From Dipteronia dyeriana (taxonomy: Eukaryota > Streptophyta > Magnoliopsida > Sapindales > Sapindaceae), in contig CM065300.1 of assembly GCA_032871835.1 (NCBI GenBank), forward strand, positions 1,560,001 through 1,624,000: a stretch of DNA of 64,000 nt, in the 5' to 3' direction. The translations under genes were made by a program, and so were the position numbers. Positions 10,130-19,721 of the stretch are shown piece by piece. A model generated the notes under the pieces. It saw only the letters and a list, made by a program, of their open reading frames with translations, made no database searches and was not told the DNA's origin. Every line of letters begins with the position of its first letter. Positions within the stretch are counted from its first letter, which is position 1.

Positions 10130-12600
10130 GCCTCACCAATTTCACTTGTACTTCTTATGCCCTTTGATGGTGTACTTGACTTCGGGTAGGTGCACGTATG
10201 GCTATTGTGACCAACACGGTGACAAGTTGTGCATCTCCTTTGAGTTACTTCCTCACCAAATGACGGGATACGATTCTTTCTAGGTCTTCAAGGAGGACGA
10301 CGACCTACTGGTGGACAAACAATTTTTGATGCAATATCCAAAGGAACCAACCATTCGCTGGGTTATCCCACGAGATGTATTTCCCCGCTGTATGCTGCAA
10401 CAAGGAACACACTAGTGTAATAAGGGGAACAATAATCTGGAAACGAAAATCCTCGTAACCTAATGCAAGCTAATGCATGAGCACATGGAAATTGGTCGAC
10501 ATCAAATTCTCTACATGTACAGGTTTTTGTTGTCAAATCCACATGTCCATCTAAATCTCTATCTTTAACAAGGAACGTGTAAAATGTGATGGGGTAGACC
10601 CGCATATATCGTGCTTGCTCATCCTTGACGCCTATGGCTACATCTGCTGTTGTTGTTAATTGAGTTGTAAGTTTAAGTGCATATGTGCGACGTTCATAGA
10701 ACCAACCCTTAAGAACCCCTCTAATGTAATCAATCACTCCGGTAATAGGCAATTCCTTGTATCCTTTAAGTGCATTATTCATGGACTCTGCAATGTTGGT
10801 TGACATTATGTTGTACCTTTTTCTTGGACCGTATGCTCGCGACCAACGATCAAACCTGACAGCCATGACATATTGAGCTGCTTCGGAATTAATATTTGCT
10901 AGTTGTTCCATCAGCTGTAGGAATTGACTTTCCCGATACACCCTGGTTGCCCGTTCAAAGTACCTTTTAAGTGCTTTATGCTTGCTATAGTGTGAAAGCA
11001 TGTTCCGTTGTAAATGTATCGCATATGCATCGTGGAATGAATTTGGGAACACTTTTTCTACACTGGTTATGATGTTATTTTTCCTGTTAGAAACGATAAC
11101 CAAATCTTCAACTTCACCAACGACTTTATGCAACCTAGATAAAAACCATTCCCAACCTTCATTTGTCTCTGATTCGCCAACACCAAATGCTAAAGGAAAT
11201 ATTTGCTCTTTGTCATCCATACACACATCCACAAATAATACTCCTCTATGAGGACCTGTCAAAAACGTCCCGTCGATAGCAATCACTGGTCTAATCGAAG
11301 ATAAAAAACCATCTATACAAGATTTGAAGCAAAATAACATATACATGAACCTGTTACACAAATCTGTGTGGAAGTCTGTAATAGTCCCAGGATTTGTTTG
11401 CTCTAAGATGGCAAAATACTGTATGACTCAGCCGATGTTCCTTGAATCTCCTCTAAGGCAATATGTCTAGCTCGGTACCCTTTTATGGTAGTTACAAGAG
11501 GTTCCAAACTCCCTCTGCATGTCATGTACAATTTCTTTAGGCTTGTATAAACGATGATCATGAAATTTGTCTTTTATATTTTCCCCTATGACTCGTGAGC
11601 TTGCTTGCCTCTGATGTGGAAATCGTGCTTCTGTAGAGCATGTGTGGTGATTGTAAAATTTTCTAATCTAGAAATAATCCGAATTTTGAACCCTAGCTGC
11701 ACACATTTTCCAACTACAATCGTCCACAATACACCGAACTTGATAACGTGTTGTATCTGACTTGAACACCCTAATCTGGAATCGATTGGCAAGACAATAA
11801 CTACCTAATTGCAATTGTAGTTGTGTTTCTTGCTTGGAAACACTTCACCCACTTCAATACGCATGGTCACAGATCTTGGTGCAACTTCATCTGAATTAAT
11901 AGCATATGATGCACATGGAGGTGGAACAAGCCTCTGGACATAGGCATATTGCTTGTCATACTGGTTGGGAGTTTGATTGGGAATGGGATTGAAGTGTGGT
12001 TCTGTTTCATCACGATCAGTAATGAGACTAGAAGAAACTGTATCAATGTTGGGAGTTGGTTTAAAACCCTCTCGAATATCATCCAAATTGGCACCCATGT
12101 TAGGTACATCTGACCTTTGAAACACATCCATATTACTAACTTCTATATTGCTTTGGTGTGTATGATGAAATTCATACTCAGGAGTTGTACGATGTTGGTT
12201 GTGAGAGGACTCTGGTAGTTTATGATTCGTTTCTGGACACACATGGTTGATTTCTTCAACACTTATGCAAACTAATGGGTCAACATTCTCTCGACGAAGC
12301 AACAAAACAACGTCCTCATCATCAACAATCTCAATAGGCATACTAGGACGAAAAGTTTATGCAACGGTCATTATACTAACCTGATAATGATCTCGATCAA
12401 TTCCTGTGACACGGTATACCTTATCTAATAATTGATCATAATTTGCATCTCTTGGAAAATCAAATGCCTTCGCTCTTTGACCTTCATACCAATATTGACC
12501 ATGATGACTTTTCCATTTTCCACCCCAATTTAAAACCAACTGCATACTTGTCATCTTCAATCCTGAAAAAAAAAACAAATATAATAAACCGATAAACATC
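10130..12600 (-). pseudogene. Mutator-like transposase (MULE domain, SWIM zinc finger), decayed
   Basis: Reading leftward: an N-terminal exon (12557-12357, LVLNWGGKW, FDFPRDANYDQLLDKVYRVT) typical of MULE transposases, a variable acidic linker (12341-11805, MPIEIVDDEDVVLLL), a MuDR DNA-binding region (~11790-11590, RYQVRCIVDDCSWKMC) and the MULE catalytic core (11361-10363). The core has AIDGTFLTG with the first catalytic Asp, then VSNRKNNIITSVEKVFPNSF, where families normally read S/T-D-R; the second catalytic Asp is Asn here. A SWIM finger, CTCREFDVDQFPCAH, follows. After an in-frame TAA at 10363-10365 homology continues (PSEWLVPLDIASKI) to a CCHC knuckle, CTTCHRVGHNSHTC, near 10220. Frameshifts also lie near 11425 and 11600. 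The nonsense codon, frameshifts and catalytic substitution indicate a dead transposase. Confidence 0.88.
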
Positions 12601-12669
12601 AGTATTATTTGAAAGAAATTAGATAAGATTGTCTAAACTATGTTTCGAAAATAAATACATGTAAACAAT

Positions 12670-13433
12670 CCTCGGGACGGGGCGACCCGATGTCGGGTCA
12701 CCCTGTCCCGAGGAAACAAATCCTTGGGACGGGCCGACCTGATGTCGGGTCACCCCTTCCCGATGATTTTTCCAATTCTTGAAAAACCCCTCGGGACGGG
12801 GTGACCCGACATCAGGTCACCCCATCCCGAGGATTTAAATCCTCTGGAAGGGGTGACCCGACATCGGGTAACCCCGTCCCGAGGTTTTTTCAAAGTCTTG
12901 GAAAATACCTCGGGACGGGGATACTCGATGTCGGGTCACCCCGTCCCGAGGTTTTTTCAAAGTCTAGGAAAATACCTCGGGACGGGGTGACCCGATGTTG
13001 GGTCACCCGTTCCGATGTGTTTTCAAAGTCTTGGAAAATGCCTCGGGACGGGGTGACCCGACATCGGGTATCCCCATCCTCGAGGATTTAAAGCCTCGGG
13101 AAGGGGTGACCCGATACCGATATCGGGTCACCCCTTCCCGAAGATTTAAATCGACGGGACGGGGATACCCGATGTCGGGTCACCCCATCCCGAGGAAGTT
13201 TTCAAAGACTTTGAAAAAACCTCGGGACGGGGTGACCCGACATCGGGTCACCCTGTCCCCGAAGTATAAAATCCTCATGACGGGGTGACCCGACATCTGG
13301 TCACTCTGTCCCGAGGTATAAAATCCTCTGGATCGGGTGACCCGATGTCGGGTCACCCTTTCCCAAAAATCTTCTTCAAACATTAAAAATGTTCGAGACG
13401 AGGTGACCCGATCTCGGGTAACCCTGTCCCGAA
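12670..13433. repeat. array of 13 GC-rich palindromes (~44 bp each)
   Basis: Thirteen units of about 43-50 bp recur every ~50-70 bp, starting near 12670, 12722, 12789, 12841, 12908, 12975, 13041, 13094, 13152, 13220, 13273, 13325 and 13391. Each is a near-perfect palindrome: a flank CCTCGGGACGGGG, a core TGACCCGAcaTCGGGTCA, and the reversed flank CCCCGTCCCGAGG. Spacers fall into two recurrent classes, one with (t)ttttcaaagtcttggaaaa and one with atttaaatcct or tataaaatcct. Orientation of the central CA/TG dinucleotide alternates between units. The array lies between the 5' end of the transposase gene and the right TIR, so it occupies that gene's upstream region. Long open frames over it on both strands are by-products of the repeat. 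Confidence 0.9.
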
Positions 13434-13748
13434 CTTTCTTTCAACAATGGAAAGTAAAAAAACTTTAAAAGTATTTCAAAACTCTCAAAATAAAGCTTAT
13501 GAGGTTGAAAACATAATTTTAAAATGCATAACATACCTTTCAATTACTTTAATATAATATCTCCAATGATTTAAAAACCTAAAATTGAAAAACAAATATA
13601 TGGGAAATAAAGTGTTGTAGTGTAGGAAAATTGTTAGATATTATTTAGTTTATTAGTTTGATAAGTTAGTTGGTAAATGGTTAGTAAATGGTTGGTAAAA
13701 AGGATAATAAATGTGGTTAGTGATAAATGCGGGTATTTTGGGAAGAGT
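13434..13748. other. MULE right subterminal region
   Basis: An AT-rich sequence between the palindrome array and the right TIR. It includes short reiterations of tggttagtaaatggttggtaaa (13670-13730). No coding potential. Confidence 0.5.
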
Positions 13749-13828
13749 AGGGTAGTTTTGCAATTGATTTAGATTTTAGGATAGATTTGCTATTAAACCC
13801 CTAAAATAGGGTATTTTTGCAAAAACCC
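13749..13828 (-). repeat. MULE right terminal inverted repeat
   Basis: The reverse complement of this block begins GGGTTTTTGC and matches the left TIR at 5168-5248. It is followed directly by the second copy of the 9-bp target duplication, 13829-13837. Confidence 0.9.
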
Positions 13829-14116
13829 TTAAAGTTATCAAAACATTAGATTGGAATAATTAATATATGTGAAAAATTACTTTATCCTCTCAAAAGCTGA
13901 CAGTGAGATACAAGCTTGATTTCAGGAGATCAATTTTTAATGCTTATCAAATTCAAGTAAATGTTGTGTCTCCTTTGGATCATCTATAAGCAGTGAATTG
14001 AATGATTGATTATTTAAAGTCAAAAAAGAGTCTTGAGTGATCTATATATACAATTTGTTTGAACACATCATGAAGACAATACAGAAAAGATATGGAGAGA
14101 GGGAGAGGGACTGACA

Positions 14117-14191
14117 TGGGTCTAGAACAGTTGCTTTGACAGCGGAGCCAGAAGCTCCTGTTTCGCACACCACCTTTCCTTCTCCACTCAT
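14117..14191 (-). pseudogene. inverted relic of DFR/CCR-like exon 1
   Basis: The minus strand from 14191 reads ATGAGTGGAGAAGGAAAGG, giving MSGEGKVVCETGASG and then, after a gap, ATVLDP. This matches exon 1 of the reductase gene at 22205 ([16 protein letters not shown] ... ATVRDP). It lacks about 16 codons between GASG and ATV, including the rest of the nucleotide-binding fold. The match continues into the intron (GTCAGTCCCTCTC after GACCC in both) and into the GA-rich leader. It is therefore a truncated genomic duplicate of the gene's 5' end, in opposite orientation about 8 kb away. No later exon is seen. Confidence 0.85.
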
Positions 14192-14660
14192 TCTCTGTCA
14201 GTGTCTGAGAGAGAGAGAGAGATTTGTTCAAGAAGATATTGTTAAAATGTTGTTCAAGAAGTTGGAGCTAGTGTGATGGGAATGTGATTGTGAATCGTGT
14301 GATAGAGGCAAAAAGTTAAATTATTTTAACAAGTCAGTTTTGAAAGCAATAATGGAAAATTTTGAATATAATAATGCAAAATTTCCCATTTTAGTATATT
14401 GTAACAGTGTCTAGTGCTCAAGTTTTATCTTCTAAAATGTAGACAAAGCATGGAATTAGGTTTTTGATAAATATGTAATTCAACAACATAAGACACACCA
14501 CACACCCCATCATCAGTCGATTAGTTGTTCAAGCAATTAGAAGCCATCGTCGTCAATTTCAAACCTTTCTTCCATCTACGAAGCTCTCTCTCTCTCTCAC
14601 TCCTATGGTGTATGAAAATGGGGGTTCTTTCAAAATGCAAGGCAAAGAGATCCCATGAAC

Positions 14661-14836
14661 ACGTCATTGCCATTTGACGATGTGGCAAGTCACGTGATCG
14701 GCCATCTCATCACGTGCACGGTCAAGTAAACCAAATTACGATGACTTGTTCTGATACGTCACCGCATAACCAAACCAACGACGTCCGAGCACGTCATCCC
14801 AAACTGACGATGTCTGTGACGTGCCCAGACACATCA
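14661..14836. promoter_or_regulatory. cluster of ACGT-core motifs
   Basis: In 176 bp there are about eight ACGT cores (CACGTCA, TCACGTGA, TCACGTGC, TACGTCA, GACGTCC, GCACGTCA, TGACGTGC). In plants ACGT cores bind bZIP and bHLH factors. The cluster does not sit directly upstream of an identifiable gene, and similar ACGT-rich sequence recurs at 61970-62280, so it may belong to an unrecognised repeat family rather than a promoter. Confidence 0.35.
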
Positions 14837-14870
14837 ATAAAACGGGCAAAGCAATTTAAGTTGGCTTCCG

Positions 14871-14986
14871 TTGTTGACTTTTCATTTCATAAATCCCAAA
14901 CTTGAATTTGTCTTTTTTTTTTTCACTAAAAGACAAAAATCCAATTTTAACTTTTACTTTGATTTCAAGTCTTCACCAACTCCAAC
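14871..14986 (+). repeat. direct repeat / probable LTR U3 fragment, left copy
   Basis: This matches 21915-22043 (ACTTTTCATTTCA, AAATCCCAAACTT, CAATTTTAACTTTTACTTTG, GTCTTCACCAACTCCAAC). Read on the minus strand it starts TGTTGGAGTTGG directly after a purine-rich tract containing AAGTGGGACAT. That is how plant copia 3' LTRs begin after their polypurine tract. The rest of an LTR is not recognisable to its left. A duplicated promoter fragment is the alternative reading. Confidence 0.6.
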
Positions 14987-15417
14987 AATGTCCCACTTGA
15001 AAATTGTCCCACTTGAAAATTGAAACTTAATAAACATTCTTCATCCTTCATTGATGACTTAGTGGATAAATAATGGTGCGCTCATTCCTCACGTCTTCAC
15101 TCTTGAAGACCCACTAAAACTGTACACAATTCTAATTTCTCAATAGTGACTGATTTGGTTAACATGTCAGTCGGCTTCTTAACTTCAACAATCTTCACTA
15201 ACTTTAACACTCATTCTTTGATTAATAACCGAATAAAGTGGTAGCGCAGGTCTATATACTTGGTTCTAGAATGAAACGTCGAATTCTTGGCCAAGTGTAT
15301 TGCAATCTAACTATCACTGTACAACACGTTCATCACCTGATCGAATCTCAACTCAGCTAATAACCCTTGTAACCATATCAGCTCTTTGTTTGCTTCTGTT
15401 ACAGTCACATACTTACT

Positions 15418-15672
15418 TTAGTTGTAGAAATTATCTCTATCTTCTGTAACTGGGACACTCAACTGATCACTGTAATAGCCATCATGAACACATATCCAGT
15501 TGTACTTCTTATATGACCCACATAGCCTTCTAACATAACCTTCTAGCTTGAGTTCATATCTTCTGAAGGTTAGATATCTCTCAGTCGTACCTTGCAGGTC
15601 TCTCAGGATCCACTTCACGGCCCCCCAGTGAGGCTTGCCTGGATTGGACATGTATCGGCTCACAACTCCCAC
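15418..15672 (-). pseudogene. copia RT/RNase H junction fragment
   Basis: It reads MGVVSRYMSNPGKPHWGAVK and WILRDLQGTTERYLTF, the conserved block between reverse transcriptase and RNase H of copia elements (SRFMSNPGKEHW-type motif). The frame ends at both sides by decay; the RNase H catalytic segment further left is not clear. Confidence 0.8.
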
Positions 15673-16147
15673 TGCTTGGGAAATGTATAGCCTTATGTAG
15701 GCATGACATACATTAGACTTCCAATGGCTGAAGCGTAAGGAACTCTAGCCATAAAGTTCTTCTCCTCTTCCGTCTTCGGACTCTAATCCTTGAACAACCT
15801 GAAATGACTAGCCAAAGGTGTTCTCACCAGTTTCGCATCTCCTATGATGAATCTGAATCTCTATAACACCTTCCAAACGTACTCTGCTTGTGAAAGCTTC
15901 AATGTACCCTTCTGTTCATCTCTGCTGATCCTCATTCCAAGAATTTACTTTGTTGGATCTAAATCCTTCATCTCGAACTCACTTAAAGAGTTGCTTCTTC
16001 AAATTGTTAATCTCTTCTAAATCTACACCAGCTACTAACATGTCATCAACATAAAACAACAAAATAGTAAAACTTGACTTAACGTTTTTGAAGTAGCAGC
16101 AGTGGTCAGCATTTCATCTCAGGTAGTCACTGTCTTGCATAAACCTC

Positions 16148-16417
16148 TCAAACTTCTTGTATCACTGTCGGTGAGCTTGTTTTAAAACCATACAAGCTCT
16201 TCGTCAACCTATATATCAACTCTTCCTTGAAATTTTCCATAAACACCTCCAGTTGCTCCATATATATCTCTTCCTCCAAATCTCCATGAAAAAAGACAGT
16301 CTTCATATCTAATTGCTCCAGATATAATCCCTTTGTTGCGATAATACTCAACACTAACTGTATCGTAGTTAGCTTAACAACAAGAGAATTTTTTTTTAGA
16401 ATAGTCAATACCTTCAA
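16148..16417 (-). pseudogene. copia reverse transcriptase N-terminal fragment
   Basis: QLDMKTVFFHGDLEEEIYM corresponds to the conserved copia RT block QLDVKTAFLHGDLEEEIYM, and LTKSLYGFK to the next block. The YVDDM active-site block lies in a different, interrupted frame near 16030-16070 (rough reading LLFYVDDMLVAG). Confidence 0.85.
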
Positions 16418-16869
16418 TTTGTTAGAAACCTCTGACTACTAGTCATGCCTTGTATCTCTTAGAACCATCATTTTTCTCTTTGATGCAAAACGCCTACTTA
16501 TTCTGTAGGGCTTTCTTTCCTTCAAGCACCTTGGCTAATTCCCAAGTTTAGTTAGATACCAACGACTTCATCTCATCCTTCATTGCAAGCTCACACTTGC
16601 TCGCATCTGCTCCCTAACATGCCTCATCATAGCACTCAAGTTCTCCCGCATCTGTCAGCAACATGTATTGCTAGTACTTTCTATTTGGTATAGGAGTTCG
16701 AGTTGATCTTCTTATTGTATTCTGGACCTGTGTCGCTGGAACATCTCTAAGTGGGATAAGTTCTTGTACTTGGGGCTACACACCTTGCTCTTCATCATTC
16801 TGTTTAATATGTTCCATGGTCTCTCTTTCCTGTACATCATCCGGTTCAAAATACTTTGGCTCTTCCGGC

Positions 16870-17076
16870 TCAAACACCTGTGTGTTTGTTTTTGTACATG
16901 ACCCTTTTATTGAAAACAACGTCTCTACTTCTGATCATCTTACAGTTTTGGTCATCCCATAACTTGTAACTAAATTCATCTTCTCCGTAGCTCACCAAAG
17001 TACACTTCACTAACTTGGCATCTAGCTTACTCTTCGCGTGATCACCTACGTGAACATAAGAAACATACCCAAACAC
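16870..17076 (-). pseudogene. copia integrase C-terminal fragment
   Basis: It reads MFGYVSYVHVGDHAKSKLDA and later SRDVVFNKRVMYK, the copia 'FGC.AYVH.....R.KLDPK' and 'SRDVVF.E' signatures at the end of the integrase core. Confidence 0.8.
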
Positions 17077-17639
17077 TTTAAGATGAGAAAGTTTTACCTC
17101 TTTCCCAGTCTAGATCTCCTATGGTACAACGATGTCTAAAGGCTTTGATGGTTCTCTATTGATCAAATACACTGCTGTATTGATTGCTTCTCCCCAGAAC
17201 TATTTTGGCAACTCTGAATGTAACCTCATGCTTCTGGCTCTCTCAGTCAATGTCCTGTTCATCCGTTCTGCTATACTATTCTATTGTAGGGTTTCAGGAA
17301 CCGTTCTACTGTGCTTTATCCATCTCTGGCAGCAAAACTTCTTGAACTCATTATCTTCATATTCTCCACCATTGTATGAATGCAGCTCTTTGATCTTCAA
17401 CCCTGGCTTTCTATCTCTTGAAAGCATCAAATACCTCAGACTTGTATTTTAGAAAGTAAACTTATACCTTTCTAGAGTGATAGTCGATGAATGTGACAAA
17501 GTACTGTTTAGCCCCCGGCTGACAAGACTGAAGCTGAACCCCAAACATCTGTGTGCACTAGTTTCAGCTTCTCGTTTACAGGTGCTCTTCCAGCCCTCTT
17601 GAAGCTCACTCGCTTTTGTTTTTCCAGAATGTAACTCTC

Positions 17640-17962
17640 ACAAAAATCAACTTAAATGGATTTTAAGTCTAGCAATTTACCTCTCGAATGCAGACATTTT
17701 AGCCCCTGCGTACTAATGTGCCCAAGCCTTTGGTGCCACAAGTTCAGATCATTTATACCTTTCGCCATAATGACTGAACCATAATGACTGAACCATAACC
17801 ATCTGTGGTTGTGTAAAGTGACCCAGTCTTACTTCCTCGGGCGAATGTTATAGCTCCTTTAGAGATCTTCCACTTATCACCTGTGAAAGTTTTCATGTAA
17901 CTATCTGACATCAGTTGCTCAATGGAGATCAAATTTTTCCTCAAGTCTGGTATGCGTATCAC
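17640..17962 (-). pseudogene. copia gag-pre-integrase / zinc-binding fragment
   Basis: MIRIPDLRKNLISIEQLMSD is the conserved copia segment after protease. Further left in another frame LWHQRLGHISTQGLKCLHSR carries the first His residues of the HHCC zinc-binding domain of integrase. Confidence 0.8.
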
Positions 17963-18093
17963 ATTGTCGAGTTTCCAAATTGACCCCTACAATTGAAGGT
18001 GATTTCGCATGCTTGATCGTCACCAACATACACTTTACCCAATTTTTTAAAGACGTAGTTCTCGAACAACTTCCTGTGAGGTGTTACATGAAA

Positions 18094-18108
18094 AGACGCT
18101 CCCGAATC
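18094..18108 (-). other. copia aspartic protease active site DSGAS
   Basis: In the minus-strand frame VLVLDSGASFHVTPHRKLFE the Asp-Ser-Gly active-site motif of the retroelement protease is preserved. It lies in a different frame from the gag stop at 18132, so a frameshift or readthrough would be needed. Confidence 0.85.
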
Positions 18109-18131
18109 CAGGACCAGAACTCTGTCCTATT

Positions 18132-18900
18132 TTACAATGAGTAGATAAGGCAGTCATCTGACTCCTCCGATACATAATTTGTGTTGCTCTTGCCCTTATC
18201 TTTCTTCTCAGATCTACACTCATACAAAAAATGACCTTTCTTACCATAATTCCAGCACTTTACATCCCTTTTGCTTCGTTGCTGGTTTCCAGAATAGTTA
18301 ACCTGATTCTTTGATTTGGACTTCCCTCTAGACTTTGATCTTTCCCGTTGATTCGTGTTTTGATTTCTGCTTCTGCCTTTCCTACCTTCCAAATTCAATG
18401 CTGAAGATGTAGATACTCCTGATCCATTTTCACGTATTCTGATATATTCAGTCATGATCATGTTTACAACCTGCTGAAGATTCAACTTTTCCTTCCCGAA
18501 CAAGTTAGCAATCGACTGACTTGTCGTCTTCCAACTTTCTTGCAATTGGGTGAGCAGAAACACCGTCATAAACTCCTCATCAAAACCCATAGACAAAGAA
18601 CACGGCCCATCCTTCACTTCGTTGAACTATTCAGAAAATCTTTAAAGTTCTGACCTTCCCTCATCTTCAAAGTTGATAGCTTATTGACAAGATGGACTTT
18701 CATTACCGCAGAAGGCTGTTCGTATAGGTATGATATCCATTAGATCTTTGACAGTCTGTTGATTCTTTACGTTGAAGGCGACTTGTTTCGTCAAACTGAG
18801 ACGAATTGCTCCTAATACTTTCCGGTCTAGGAGTTCAAAATCATCATCATCCATGTTCTTCGGTTTCCGTTTATTTTCCCAATCTTTATCGGTCATATCC
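18132..18900 (-). pseudogene. copia gag fragments
   Basis: Two minus-strand frames: 18896-18681 (MTDKDWENKRKPKNMDDDDF, the UBN2-type gag start) and 18617-18132 (LQESWKTTSQSIANLFGKEK to a zinc knuckle). The knuckle reads CWNYGKKGHFLYEC, where the family has CX2CX4HX4C: the second Cys is Tyr, so this knuckle should not bind zinc normally. A frameshift near 18640 separates the pieces. Confidence 0.82.
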
Positions 18901-19099
18901 TTTGGTCTCTTTTATCGACCAATACAGATCCTTCTGGTACATATAACCCTCCATATGTATCTTCCAAAAGTTGAAATTCGATCCATTGAATTTCTCAATC
19001 TTGTGTGTTTGCCTTTTCTGACTCCATTTCTACGACGAAATCGATGATCTCAAGTAGACCAAGATTTGTGTATGAAAAAATAATCTGCCCCAACCTGGA

Positions 19100-19111
19100 G
19101 CTCTGATACCA
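19100..19111 (-). other. copia primer-binding site
   Basis: The minus strand reads TGGTATCAGAGC, the standard plant copia primer-binding site complementary to initiator tRNA-Met. It fixes the orientation of the element and the inner edge of its 5' LTR. Confidence 0.92.
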
Positions 19112-19113
19112 AT

Positions 19114-19546
19114 TGTTATTGAGAAAAAATCGCACGCACACAAATACAAACACAGATAAATAATATGAAAGCAATAAGTGAAAAAGACGACATCAAAGAT
19201 TTTACGTGGTTCAACAATTTGTCTACGCCCACAGAGCGCACCACACTCAATCCACTATGTTTCATAGTTGATTACAATCTCTCTGTCCCTCTACAATTGC
19301 TCTCTCTAGCAATTTTTTATTACACACTATACACACTTTATATAATGGTAGTATTTATATGAGAGCACTAGGGTTGGTCAAATCCTAATTGGAATTTATT
19401 TCATTTTCCACTTACTTATCTGTGCAAGAAATCCTATTTCTTACAATTAGTCTGACCATTGTAAGTCTTCACAGCGCTCTCACAATGCTATCATAGCGGT
19501 CACCTGTTGATCTTGGACCGCTGTCATAATTCACAATGCTCACACA
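19114..19546 (-). repeat. copia 5' LTR (or its R-U5 part)
   Basis: On the plus strand it runs from TGTTATTGAG, directly beside the primer-binding site, to GCTCACACA, giving TG...CA ends and 433 bp. It contains the ttacgtggttcaacaatt motif often seen near the LTR end of plant copia elements. No matching 3' LTR is found at 15.0 kb; instead the repeat at 14871/21915 looks like LTR start sequence. The LTR may therefore be interrupted by the plastid insert, or the two ends come from different elements. Confidence 0.55.
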
Positions 19547-19721
19547 ACCGAATGCAATTCGCTTGTTTATTTATGGAATTTCAATGAAGAAATTTTAAAG
19601 TTCAAACAACCCATTTTCAAAATCTCAAGTGGATGAATAAAATTCTTGAGAAAGTATTTGATTTCTCTATCATTATAGACAATACCAGCCATATTATCTA
19701 CGGAATTCGAACCTGAACTTT
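19545..19721 (+). repeat. 177-bp direct repeat, copy 1
   Basis: From CAACCGAATGCAATTCGC to TTCGAACCTGAACTTT this is, as far as I can read, identical to 20184-20360. It sits at the junction between the copia LTR and the plastid insert. Confidence 0.93.

Larger units (their letters stand above)
5168..13828. mobile_element. Kaonashi-type (ULP1-carrying) Mutator-like element
   Basis: The 8661-bp element is delimited by ~80-bp terminal inverted repeats beginning GGGTTT and by a perfect 9-bp target-site duplication, ttaaagtta, at 5159-5167 and 13829-13837. Nine-bp duplications and long TIRs are the Mutator hallmark. It encodes, convergently, a DUF1985/ULP1-like cysteine protease (plus strand, 6702-9649) and a MULE transposase with SWIM zinc finger (minus strand, ~12600-10130). 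That combination defines the KI/Kaonashi group of plant MULEs. The perfect 9-bp duplication and still-alignable TIRs say the insertion boundaries are intact, while both genes carry nonsense codons or frameshifts, so the copy is probably non-autonomous now. Confidence 0.93.
14987..19113 (-). mobile_element. decayed Ty1/copia retrotransposon internal region
   Basis: Minus-strand gag-pol in copia order (gag, protease, integrase, reverse transcriptase, RNase H) with many stops and frameshifts. Recognisable pieces: gag 18900-18130, protease DSGAS near 18100, integrase His-rich LWHQRLGHIS near 17745 and its C-terminal region 17076-16870, reverse transcriptase 16417-16148 (QLDMKTVFFHGDLEEEIYM), and the RNase H-proximal region 15672-15418 (NPGKPHWGAVKWILRDLQGT). 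The family is the Tnt1/Tork-like copia lineage typical of eudicots. A tRNA-primer site (19100-19111) marks its 5' side. No intact ORF remains, so it cannot move by its own proteins. Confidence 0.88.

Noticed and set aside
12801..13383. Overlapping ORFs of 67-97 codons across the palindrome array on both strands
   Set aside because: They are by-products of a GC-rich repeat lacking stops; similar peptides appear on both strands and carry no domain.
12670..13433. Resemblance of the palindrome array to a CRISPR array
   Set aside because: The window is plant nuclear DNA, the 'spacers' are themselves recurrent, unit and spacer lengths vary, there are no cas genes, and the array is inside a MULE.
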